6,133 bases of DNA, taken from contig JBAVAR010000142.1 in assembly GCA_049585815.1 (NCBI GenBank), positions 1 through 6,133 on the forward strand. The letters are read 5' to 3'. This DNA comes from DATLSM01 sp049585815. Lineage in GTDB: Bacteria; Actinomycetota; Thermoleophilia; Solirubrobacterales; 70-9. Shown here piece after piece: positions 1 to 5,709 of this stretch. A program made the translations under genes and the position numbers. The notes under the pieces are model-generated. The model worked only from the letters and a program-made list of their open reading frames with translations, made no database searches and was not told where the DNA came from. How positions within the stretch are numbered: the stretch's first letter is position 1; every line of letters starts with the position of its first letter.

Positions 1-64
1 AGGCGGCGGCGGGCACCACCAACAGGGCGGTGAGGGCGAGCGCGGGAAGGAGACGACCAATCAC
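1..64 (-). CDS. Partial CDS: N-terminal signal peptide of an unidentified exported protein
   Basis: Reading the minus strand from a GTG at 64-62 to the left edge gives 21 residues without a stop: a short start with one Arg, then a run of Leu, Ala and Val ending in Pro-Ala-Ala-Ala. This has the n-region, hydrophobic core and small-residue end of a Sec signal peptide, so the gene probably encodes a secreted or membrane-anchored protein. The mature part lies outside the window, so its function cannot be named. It is co-directional with the CPBP protease and starts about 90 nt after that gene's stop, which would fit an operon. No convincing Shine-Dalgarno sequence precedes the GTG, and the frame stays open further upstream without a better start codon, so the exact start is uncertain. 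Plus-strand frames here end early and give unremarkable peptides. Confidence 0.45.
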   Translation of the reverse strand, partial: MIGRLLPALALTALLVVPAAA

Positions 65-154
65 GGGACAGGGATTCTTGCGGAAGGGCCAATAACCTTC
101 CAGTTGGAGCTGGCGCCGACCCCCAGCCGGGCAAAATGACGCCTCCGCAAACGA
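65..154. other. Short intergenic spacer with a weak inverted repeat
   Basis: This is the gap between the stop of the CPBP gene and the putative start of the left-edge gene. It contains the inverted repeat GGAAGG (82-87) / CCTTCC (96-101) with an 8-nt loop, and a weaker GCTGG (109-113) / CCAGC (123-127) pair. Neither is followed by a T-run on either strand, so I do not call a terminator. No promoter was recognised. Confidence 0.3.
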
Positions 155-874
155 CTAATGCCCGAGCAGGGCAATTGAGTTGTTGAGCATGTGGAGCAGG
201 ATGCCGGGGATGATCGAGCCGGTCTTTTCGTAGAGAAGGGCGAGGACGAAGCCGAAGACGATCAGGGGAGGGACGGCGCTGACCCCGGTGGTGGCGTGCA
301 GGCCGCCGAAGATGGCGCCGCTGATCAGCGCCGCGGCGAGGCCTGGCAGGCGGGTGCGCAGGCCGCCGAACAACATCCCGCGAAAACAGAACTCCTCGCT
401 GATCGGCGCCGCGATGACAATCAACAGCACCTGAAAGGGGACCGCGCCGAATCCCTTGGCGATGTCCTTCTGATGAGGCTGGCCAACGAGCACCGTGTAA
501 ACGACTGTGCAAAACAAGTAAAAGGCGACCGCCGCCGCCATCCACATCAGCGCCGAGGGGCGGAAGCGGCGCACCCCGAGGCGGGAGATCGCCGCCTCGG
601 CGGACCCCCCGCGCCGCATCGCGATGACCAGCGGAGCCGCGAGGAAACCGACCGCCGTGACGAACTGCAGAACGATGTTGGCGGCGTCGCCAAATTCGCC
701 GTTAACCGGAGGGGAGGCAAGCACGACGGGGATGGCCATGAGGAACTGGATCCCGAACGCAAGGACGACCCCCAAAAGAGCGGCCAACGGGCCCCAGTTG
801 GCGTAGGGGAAGGCGCGCCCTGCAGGTAGGTTTGCCTTCATGTCGCCGGCAGTCTCACAGGTCTCGCGGTCCAC
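155..874 (-). CDS. CPBP family intramembrane glutamic endopeptidase (CAAX protease-like)
   Basis: This is a polytopic membrane protein of 239 residues (228 if the ATG at 841 is used). In the 239-residue numbering it carries the three CPBP (ABI/Rce1-like) signatures: E160-E161 with R165 (EExxxR), F189 to H193 (FxxxH) and H228 to N232 (HxxxN). Those Glu and His residues form the catalytic centre in characterised members. Hydrophobic segments lie at about 29-53, 67-86, 108-130, 145-157, 178-194 and 200-216. Bacterial relatives act in bacteriocin immunity, protein maturation or unknown processes, and the substrate here cannot be told. The start is ambiguous. The GTG at 874 has an AGGCGG at 886-881 with a 6-nt spacer but overlaps the divergent channel gene by 35 nt. 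The ATG at 841 avoids most of the overlap but has no good ribosome-binding site. The family call is firm; the start is not. Confidence 0.88.
   Translation of the reverse strand: MDRETCETAGDMKANLPAGRAFPYANWGPLAALLGVVLAFGIQFLMAIPVVLASPPVNGEFGDAANIVLQFVTAVGFLAAPLVIAMRRGGSAEAAISRLGVRRFRPSALMWMAAAVAFYLFCTVVYTVLVGQPHQKDIAKGFGAVPFQVLLIVIAAPISEEFCFRGMLFGGLRTRLPGLAAALISGAIFGGLHATTGVSAVPPLIVFGFVLALLYEKTGSIIPGILLHMLNNSIALLGH
824..830 (+). promoter_or_regulatory. Ribosome-binding site of the MscS-type gene
   Basis: AGGTAGG lies 9 nt before the ATG at 840. The frame is closed by a TAG at 804-806 and has no other ATG, GTG or TTG between that stop and 840, so this site fixes the channel start. It lies inside the N-terminal coding region of the divergent protease. 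Confidence 0.6.
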
Positions 875-1256
875 CCGAACCCGCCTGCGCGTGCTCCGCC
901 GTCTGGTCTTGCTGGCGATCTTCCTCGTCTTGGCCGCGATCGCGCTCAGTCAATTCACCGAGCTGAAGCGGCTGGCAACCGGAATTCTCGCCTCGACCGC
1001 GGTGATCGGCCTGATCGTCGGCTTTGCCGCCCAGCACACGATCGCGAACATGGTCGCCGGGGTGCAGCTCGCGATCACCCAGCCGATCAGGATCGGCGAT
1101 CGGATCGCTTTCGAAGAAATCGAGGGCCGGGTCACCGACATCACCCTCTCCTACACCTATCTCGACCCGGGAGACGGCAGTGCCGTCGTCATTCCCAACC
1201 AGATGCTGGTCGACGGAATCGTGCACAACCGCTCCACCGGAGATACTCAGGCCTGA
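840..1256 (+). CDS. Minimal MscS-type mechanosensitive ion channel protein
   Basis: The protein has 138 residues. An Arg-rich N-terminus (R10-R21) is followed by a transmembrane helix at about 21-38. A second Gly/Ala-rich helix at about 47-79 contains GFAAQ (61-65), N70 and G74, matching the pore-lining TM3 pattern of MscS. QPIRIGD (81-87) and the beta domain to about residue 131, ending with VIPNQ (117-121) and N130-R131-S132, complete the canonical core. The family releases solutes when membrane tension rises in osmotic downshock. E. coli MscS has 286 residues; this protein lacks the first helix and the whole C-terminal alpha/beta vestibule domain, ending at a TGA just after the beta domain. 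The reading frame is clean up to that stop. It sits 29 nt upstream of the penicillin-binding protein gene, probably in one operon. The family call is good; channel activity is unproven. Confidence 0.87.
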   Translation: MSPAVSQVSRSTRTRLRVLRRLVLLAIFLVLAAIALSQFTELKRLATGILASTAVIGLIVGFAAQHTIANMVAGVQLAITQPIRIGDRIAFEEIEGRVTDITLSYTYLDPGDGSAVVIPNQMLVDGIVHNRSTGDTQA

Positions 1257-1285
1257 GCATAGGCGGCCGAAGTACGCTGTCGCCG

Positions 1286-3442
1286 ATGACGCAGCGCAGC
1301 CGACGCCTTCGGCGCCGTGGCGGCGCCCGTGAGAAGCTGCTTGTCGCCGCGATGGCCGTGATCGCCGTCGTCGCGCTCGCGCTCGTCGCGGTCACCTCCT
1401 GGGTGCTGAACGTCGCCGCCAAGGCGCCCTCGCTCGCCGCCTGCAGGCCGGTCGACCGCGGCACCAACACGGTGCTCTACGCCGGCGACGGCAGCAAGCT
1501 CGGCGTGATCGCCTCCGAAGTGGCGGCGGCGCCGGTGGCGATCCGGCGTGTTCCGCGCGATCTCCAAAACGCGACGATTGCGATCGAGGACCAGCGCTTC
1601 TACCAGCACGGGGCGCTGGATCCAGAAGGGATCCTGCGCGCCGCGCTCAAGGATCTGGAAGCGGGGAAAGCGGTCGAGGGGGGCTCGACGATCACCCAGC
1701 AGCTCGTGCGCAACCTCTGCATCCGGCGCTCCGCGCGCAACCTCGAACGCAAGGTCGTCGAAGCGAAGCTGGCGATCGAGTACGCACAGAGACACTCCAA
1801 GCGCGAAATCCTCGGTCAGTACCTGAACACCGCCTCCTACGGGACGATCGGCGGCGCCACGACGATCGGGGTCCAGGCGGCCTCACGGATCTACTTCTCC
1901 AAGCCGGTATGGGACCTGCGCCTCGAGCAGGAGGCGCTGTTGGCGGGACTGCCCCAGGCACCCTCTGAGTACAACCCGCTGCTGCACCCGGGAGCCGCTC
2001 GGGTACGCCGCAACGAGGTCCTCGGGAAGATGGCCTCGCTCGGCTACGTTTCCCCGGCCGCGGCGGCCCGCGCCGAGCGGAGCGGCCTCGAGCTGGACCT
2101 TTCCAACGGCTACTTCCAGCATCGCCAGCCCTACTTCTTCGACTACGTCGAAAACAGGCTGATCAAAAGGTACGGGGCGATGACGGTTCGCAGAGGGGGG
2201 CTGAAGGTCTACACGACGCTCGACCCCAGGCTGCAGGGCGTCGGTCTGGATGCGATGCGCTCCACCCTCCCCTACTCGACCGACCCCTCATCGGCGCTGG
2301 TCTCGATCGACCCGAGCAACGGAGAAATCAGAGCAATGAACTCCAGCTCCCCCTACAGCCGCAATCAGTTCAACCTCGCAGCTCAGGGGCACCGACAGCC
2401 CGGCTCGACCTTCAAGGCGTTCGTTCTGACCACGGCGCTGAAGCAGGGCATCGACCCCTACACCACCTACTACGTGTCCAAACCGCTCAACCTCAACCTG
2501 CCCAGATGGGGTCACTGGACGGTGCACACCGCCGACGAGGGCTACCAGGGCAAAATCAATCTCAAGCAGGCGACCGTCACCTCCGACAACACCGTCTTCG
2601 CCCAGCTCGACCTCGACGTGGGGCCGGGAAACGTGGCGGCAACGGCGAAGTCGATGGGGATCAAGACCCACCTGCAGGGCTTGCCGGCGGAAGGAATCGG
2701 CGGCCTGCGATACGGCGTCTCACCGCTGGAACTCGCCGATGCCTACTCGACGCTTGCCTCCGGCGGTATCCACCACAACCCTGTCGCGATCCGGCGGGTG
2801 GTCTTCCCCGGGGGGCGGGTCGAGCACCCCGAAGCGGCCGAACCGCGGCGGGTGATCAGCCGCCAGGTCGCCTACCAGGTGACGCGGCTTTTGCGCGACA
2901 ACATCACCGAAGGGACCGGGACGGCCGCCTACACCGGCTGCGCCGGGCAGGCGGGCAAGACGGGGACTACCGACAACTACACCGATGCCTGGTTCTCCGG
3001 CTACCAACCCAATCTGGAGACGGCGGTCTGGGTCGGCTACCCACAGTCCAACGCGATCTCGATGACCGACGTTCACGGGATCGTCGTTTTCGGCGGCACC
3101 TTCCCGGCGCAGATCTGGCACTCGCTCTACGCCAACGGGGGAGTGCCGTGCCTAGATATCCAGCGCCCGCCGGGGAACCCGAACTGGGTGCCGTTCTTTG
3201 GCCAATACACAGTCGGGTCTCCGGCGGGGTCCGCGGGCGGCGAACGCCGGGTTGGGAACGGCGGCGGGGCGCCGCCCCGCGGAAGCGCCGCGGTGGGTGG
3301 CTATAACCCCGATGCCTACGCGCCCGGGGTCGGACAAAAGCCCGCCCCGCTGCCGCCGCCGCTGCCGCCGGAACCCAAGTCCCCCTCCGCGAGCGGCGGC
3401 GGCGGGGACAAGGGCGCGGGGTCCGGCAACGGGAGCGGTTAG
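1286..3442 (+). CDS. Bifunctional class A penicillin-binding protein (GT51 transglycosylase plus transpeptidase)
   Basis: This 718-residue enzyme polymerises lipid II into glycan strands and cross-links stem peptides outside the membrane. After an Arg-rich cytoplasmic tip (R4-R11) comes a membrane anchor at about 17-43. The GT51 domain follows, with E101-D102 (catalytic Glu) and H108-G109, GGSTITQQL (132-140), R155-K156 with the second conserved E159, and ILGQYLN (175-181). The transpeptidase domain has all three motifs: S374-T-F-K377 with the acylated serine, S433-D-N435 and K558-T-G-T561. C552 and C622 flank the end of this domain and could form a disulfide. From about 645 to the end is a Gly/Pro/Ser-rich tail with PLPPPLPPEP (689-698); no PASTA repeat is seen. 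The ATG at 1286 is chosen, but its ribosome-binding site is weak: AGGCGG at 1261-1266 is 19 nt away and would better suit a CTG at 1277. Both catalytic domains look intact. Confidence 0.96.
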   Translation: MTQRSRRLRRRGGAREKLLVAAMAVIAVVALALVAVTSWVLNVAAKAPSLAACRPVDRGTNTVLYAGDGSKLGVIASEVAAAPVAIRRVPRDLQNATIAIEDQRFYQHGALDPEGILRAALKDLEAGKAVEGGSTITQQLVRNLCIRRSARNLERKVVEAKLAIEYAQRHSKREILGQYLNTASYGTIGGATTIGVQAASRIYFSKPVWDLRLEQEALLAGLPQAPSEYNPLLHPGAARVRRNEVLGKMASLGYVSPAAAARAERSGLELDLSNGYFQHRQPYFFDYVENRLIKRYGAMTVRRGGLKVYTTLDPRLQGVGLDAMRSTLPYSTDPSSALVSIDPSNGEIRAMNSSSPYSRNQFNLAAQGHRQPGSTFKAFVLTTALKQGIDPYTTYYVSKPLNLNLPRWGHWTVHTADEGYQGKINLKQATVTSDNTVFAQLDLDVGPGNVAATAKSMGIKTHLQGLPAEGIGGLRYGVSPLELADAYSTLASGGIHHNPVAIRRVVFPGGRVEHPEAAEPRRVISRQVAYQVTRLLRDNITEGTGTAAYTGCAGQAGKTGTTDNYTDAWFSGYQPNLETAVWVGYPQSNAISMTDVHGIVVFGGTFPAQIWHSLYANGGVPCLDIQRPPGNPNWVPFFGQYTVGSPAGSAGGERRVGNGGGAPPRGSAAVGGYNPDAYAPGVGQKPAPLPPPLPPEPKSPSASGGGGDKGAGSGNGSG
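3264..3280. repeat. Perfect GC-only palindrome in the PBP tail coding region
   Basis: Positions 3264-3271 (GCGGGGCG) are the exact reverse complement of 3273-3280 (CGCCCCGC) around one central base. As RNA this folds into a 7-bp all-GC stem with a 3-nt loop. It falls in the low-complexity Gly/Pro-rich tail of the penicillin-binding protein, so it may only reflect codon composition. There is no T-run after it. Confidence 0.6.
3431..3435 (+). promoter_or_regulatory. Shine-Dalgarno-like site near the glycosyltransferase start
   Basis: GGGAG lies at the end of the penicillin-binding protein gene. It is 7 nt before a CTG at 3443 that is in frame with the glycosyltransferase and directly follows the preceding TAG. 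It is 40 nt from the ATG at 3476, too far to serve that codon. It therefore bears on which start is real. Confidence 0.3.
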
Positions 3443-3475
3443 CTGACCATCTCGCCTGGGGCGGCCGATGCGCTG

Positions 3476-4534
3476 ATGTGGGTTGGCTTCGCCGCCTATC
3501 TCGCGGTGCTGTTTGCCGCGCCCACCCTTGGCCGGCGGGTCGTGTGGGCGATGATCGTGGTGGGGGTCGCGGGCTTCGCCCTGGTCCCGCCGCTGCTCTC
3601 CCATGACATCTACAGCTACGTCGACTACGCCCGGCTCGGCGTCCTCCATGGCATCGACCCCTACCTGCGCGGCCCCGCCGCCGCTCCGGCCGACCCCGCC
3701 TTCGCCGCCGTCACCTGGCCCCATACGCCAAGCGCCTACGGGCCGCTGTTCACCCTGGCGAGCTACCCGCTCGCCTGGTTGGCGCCCTCGAGCGCCGTCT
3801 GGGCGCTGAAGGTCACGGCCGGGCTAGCGGTGCTCGGGATCGCGGCGATCTGCGCGCGACTGGCGCCGCTGCGCGGGATCGACCCTCTGCGCGCGGCGGC
3901 CTTCACCGCCCTCAACCCGCTGGTCTTGGTCCAGGTAGTCGGGGGGGGCCACAACGACGCTCTGGCGATGCTGATCGCGATGGCCGGTGTCGCCGGACTC
4001 GCGCGGGGGAGCGAGGCCTCGGCCGCGGTTGCGCTGGTTGGGGCGGCGGCGGTGAAGGTCTCGACCGCCGTGATCGCCCCCTTCGCCCTGCTGGGGGCAG
4101 GCCGCCGGGGGCGGTTCCTGCTCGCTGCGGCGCTCGCCCTGGCGGCGCTGCTGACGATCTCCTATCTCTCCTTTGGCTGGCATTGGCTGCACGCGATCGG
4201 ACTCGCCGGAGAGAACCAGTCAAAGACGAGCCACCTCAGCATCCCGACGACCGCCGCCCGGATCACCGGTCTCGGCAAGGGCGCGGCCAGGGCCCTCGCC
4301 CTCGCCCTCTACGCGGCACTCTTCGCCTATCTGCTCGTCTGGACCTGGCGTGGAGGCGACTGGCTGCGCGCCGCCGCCTGGGCGACCCTCGGCCTCCTCC
4401 TCGCGACTTCCTGGCTTCTTCCCTGGTACCTGATCTGGGCCCTGCCCCTCACCGCGCTCTCCCGGGATCGCGCCCTCGGTCTCCTCGTCCTTTGCCTCAC
4501 CGCCTTCCAACTTGGCGCCAGGCTTCACCCCTGA
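3476..4534 (+). CDS. Polytopic GT-C-type glycosyltransferase, GT87/DUF2029 or MptB-like
   Basis: This 352-residue protein consists mostly of hydrophobic helices. An early extracytoplasmic loop carries D44, Y46, Y48 and D50, followed by G59-I-D-P-Y63. This resembles the acidic first-loop motif of GT-C enzymes that use polyprenyl-phosphate sugars. Further marks are SAYGPL (86-91), NPLVL (147-151), GGGHND (156-161) and a late W313/P316-W317-Y318 segment, as in GT87 and actinobacterial alpha-1,6-mannosyltransferases of the MptB type. The likely role is adding a sugar, perhaps mannose, to an envelope glycolipid or glycan on the outer membrane face; donor and acceptor are not determinable. It follows the penicillin-binding protein gene by 33 nt in the same frame and is probably co-transcribed. 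The ATG at 3476 is the first standard start. A CTG at 3443 with a better-placed GGGAG would add 11 residues. The assignment rests on remembered motifs, so the subfamily is uncertain. Confidence 0.8.
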   Translation: MWVGFAAYLAVLFAAPTLGRRVVWAMIVVGVAGFALVPPLLSHDIYSYVDYARLGVLHGIDPYLRGPAAAPADPAFAAVTWPHTPSAYGPLFTLASYPLAWLAPSSAVWALKVTAGLAVLGIAAICARLAPLRGIDPLRAAAFTALNPLVLVQVVGGGHNDALAMLIAMAGVAGLARGSEASAAVALVGAAAVKVSTAVIAPFALLGAGRRGRFLLAAALALAALLTISYLSFGWHWLHAIGLAGENQSKTSHLSIPTTAARITGLGKGAARALALALYAALFAYLLVWTWRGGDWLRAAAWATLGLLLATSWLLPWYLIWALPLTALSRDRALGLLVLCLTAFQLGARLHP

Positions 4535-4560
4535 CCAGGGAGCCTCCGGTGGCCGGTCAG
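4531..4560. terminator. Candidate bidirectional terminator between convergent genes
   Basis: CTGACC (4531-4536) and GGTCAG (4555-4560) form a perfect 6-bp inverted repeat across the 22-nt gap between the convergent genes. Both TGA stop codons lie inside the arms. Within the loop, CCGG (4546-4549) and CCGG (4553-4556) can form an alternative short hairpin that competes with the right arm. No T-run flanks it on either strand, so a classical intrinsic terminator is not shown; the position is the main support. Confidence 0.35.
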
Positions 4561-5627
4561 ATGATCTCGGGGCTGTGGGCCCCCGCGCTGGGTCCGGCGG
4601 CCTTCTCCTCCGCTGAGGGATGCAGGACTCCGGTCGGCACGGTCCAGCCCTGACGTCTGCCGATGGCGGTGACGATGCCGACGTAGATCACCTCGACCAC
4701 GGTCAGCACCCCGCGCACCGCGATCGCGATCAGGGAGCCGACCGCGAAGCTGTCACCAGGTGTGGCCACCTTGACCGCCCAGGCGAAGGCGGCGTCGCGC
4801 ACGCCGAGCCCGGCGGGGGCGATGAGTGTGACGAGGGCGGCGAAATACCCGATCGCCTGCGCGGAGCCGACGATGAGGACGTCGTTGAAGGGGATCGTGG
4901 TCACCGAACGGGCGACGCAGTAGATCCCGACCGCAACCACCCCCCAGTTGAGGGAGTAGAAAACGAGCAGGGCGAGCACTCCGCGCAGCGAGATCACGGC
5001 CGGCAGGGGCTCGCGCCCAAAGGCGTGCATCACCCGGTTGGCAAGCGGTCCGAAGACGCGGGGGTGGAGCAGCACGATCGCCAGCGGGATGAGGAGCAGC
5101 ACCGCCCAGCGCAGCGGCTGGCCCTGAAGGTCGGGGTGGTTGACGATGAAGTAGGCGGCGACGGCGATCGCCGATGTCGCCGAGATCGCCTGCTCGTAGA
5201 CGATGCTGGCGATCGTGATCCGACGTGGCACCCCGGCTCGCTCTGAGAGCAGGACCCTGCCCAGCACGTAGAGGACGCTGCCGGGAACGTAGCGGGCAAG
5301 CAGCGGCTGGCCCCAGGCAACCTGCGCCCGTCCGACCCCGATCCGGTAGCCGAGGAACCGAAGGGTGAAGTCCCAGCCGAGGGCGCTGAGCGCATAGAAG
5401 CAGGGCAGGACAACGAAGGCTGGGATCAGCCAGAGGCCGTGGAAATGGACCCCCTTGCTCTTGATTTCGCCCCACTGCTCGACAACGGTGAGGACGAGAA
5501 AGCCAAAGATGACCAGGGCAAGTCCGAGCTGGATCGCCAGGCGCAGACCGCGGCTGCGCGGGGGCCGGTTCCCGAACCGCGCCCCGGCCTCGCCGAGGCG
5601 GTGCAGAAGTGGCTGGCGTCCCTCCAC
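4557..5627 (-). CDS. Lysylphosphatidylglycerol synthase membrane-domain (UPF0104/AglD-like) protein
   Basis: This is a 356-residue multi-pass membrane protein. After a basic N-terminus come about eight hydrophobic segments, including roughly 29-49, 63-82, 138-162, 172-188, 214-238, 247-271 and 293-322. Family marks are ARYVPGSVLYVLGR (111-124), Y144-E145-Q146 and PAGLGVRDAAF (271-281). This fold matches the N-terminal flippase half of MprF. The soluble C-terminal aminoacyl-transferase half is absent, so the protein is not itself a lysyl-phosphatidylglycerol synthase. A lipid-transport or lipid-handling role is inferred; the substrate is unknown. The C-terminus is a short polar tail from about 325. 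The GTG at 5627 is well supported: a TAA at 5642-5640 closes the frame and AAGGTG (5641-5636) is 8 nt upstream. It is convergent with the glycosyltransferase and divergent from thiL. Confidence 0.87.
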   Translation of the reverse strand: MEGRQPLLHRLGEAGARFGNRPPRSRGLRLAIQLGLALVIFGFLVLTVVEQWGEIKSKGVHFHGLWLIPAFVVLPCFYALSALGWDFTLRFLGYRIGVGRAQVAWGQPLLARYVPGSVLYVLGRVLLSERAGVPRRITIASIVYEQAISATSAIAVAAYFIVNHPDLQGQPLRWAVLLLIPLAIVLLHPRVFGPLANRVMHAFGREPLPAVISLRGVLALLVFYSLNWGVVAVGIYCVARSVTTIPFNDVLIVGSAQAIGYFAALVTLIAPAGLGVRDAAFAWAVKVATPGDSFAVGSLIAIAVRGVLTVVEVIYVGIVTAIGRRQGWTVPTGVLHPSAEEKAAGPSAGAHSPEII

Positions 5628-5635
5628 GTCGATCG

Positions 5636-5641
5636 CACCTT
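5636..5641 (-). promoter_or_regulatory. Ribosome-binding site of the UPF0104-like gene
   Basis: On the minus strand AAGGTG lies 8 nt before the GTG at 5627. Its first two bases overlap the in-frame TAA stop, leaving this GTG as the only plausible start. Confidence 0.55.
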
Positions 5642-5692
5642 AGTGGCGCCGGGCGCTGCCAGACGCCGACAATCGGAGCGCCGGCGCGAGAT

Positions 5693-5700
5693 GGAGGGAG
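5693..5700 (+). promoter_or_regulatory. Ribosome-binding site of thiL
   Basis: GGAGGGAG lies 9 nt before the ATG at 5710, a strong purine-rich match that fixes the thiL start. The nearby ATG at 5691 is in another frame. Confidence 0.65.
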
Positions 5701-5709
5701 AATCGGGCG

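Larger units (their letters stand above)
5628..5709. promoter_or_regulatory. Divergent intergenic region, presumed to hold two promoters
   Basis: These 82 nt separate the divergent membrane-protein gene and thiL, so both promoters are expected here or just inside the neighbouring gene. On the minus strand a TTGTCG-like word (complement of about 5667-5672) could be a -35 element, but I find no matching -10 at normal spacing. No TPP riboswitch or operator palindrome was recognised; the space is too short for a full riboswitch. The only firm elements are the two ribosome-binding sites at its ends. Confidence 0.35.

Noticed and set aside
191..829. A 212-codon plus-strand open frame opposite the CPBP gene
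   Set aside because: Its product is a charged, low-information Arg/Asp/Gly-rich peptide, while the opposite strand encodes all three CPBP motifs.
1200..1290. Frameshift truncating the MscS-type gene before a vestibule domain
   Set aside because: The other plus-strand frames through the 29-nt gap and into the PBP start do not continue with MscS-like sequence, so no broken remainder is visible.
1247..1795. A minus-strand open frame opposite the start of the PBP gene
   Set aside because: Asp/Arg/His-rich shadow composition with no recognisable motif; the plus strand here encodes the membrane anchor and GT51 active site.
2506..3306. A 266-codon plus-strand open frame inside the PBP gene
   Set aside because: It overlaps the transpeptidase domain in another frame, is Arg/Gly-rich and has no domain or ribosome-binding site.
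3350..3415. GCC/GCG triplet repetition resembling a microsatellite
   Set aside because: It encodes the Pro- and Gly-rich tail in frame and is irregular at the codon level, so it is low-complexity coding sequence rather than a separate repeat element.
5628..5709. Possible TPP riboswitch before thiL
   Set aside because: I see none of the conserved thi-box blocks, and the 82-nt gap, shared with a divergent gene, is too short for the full element.
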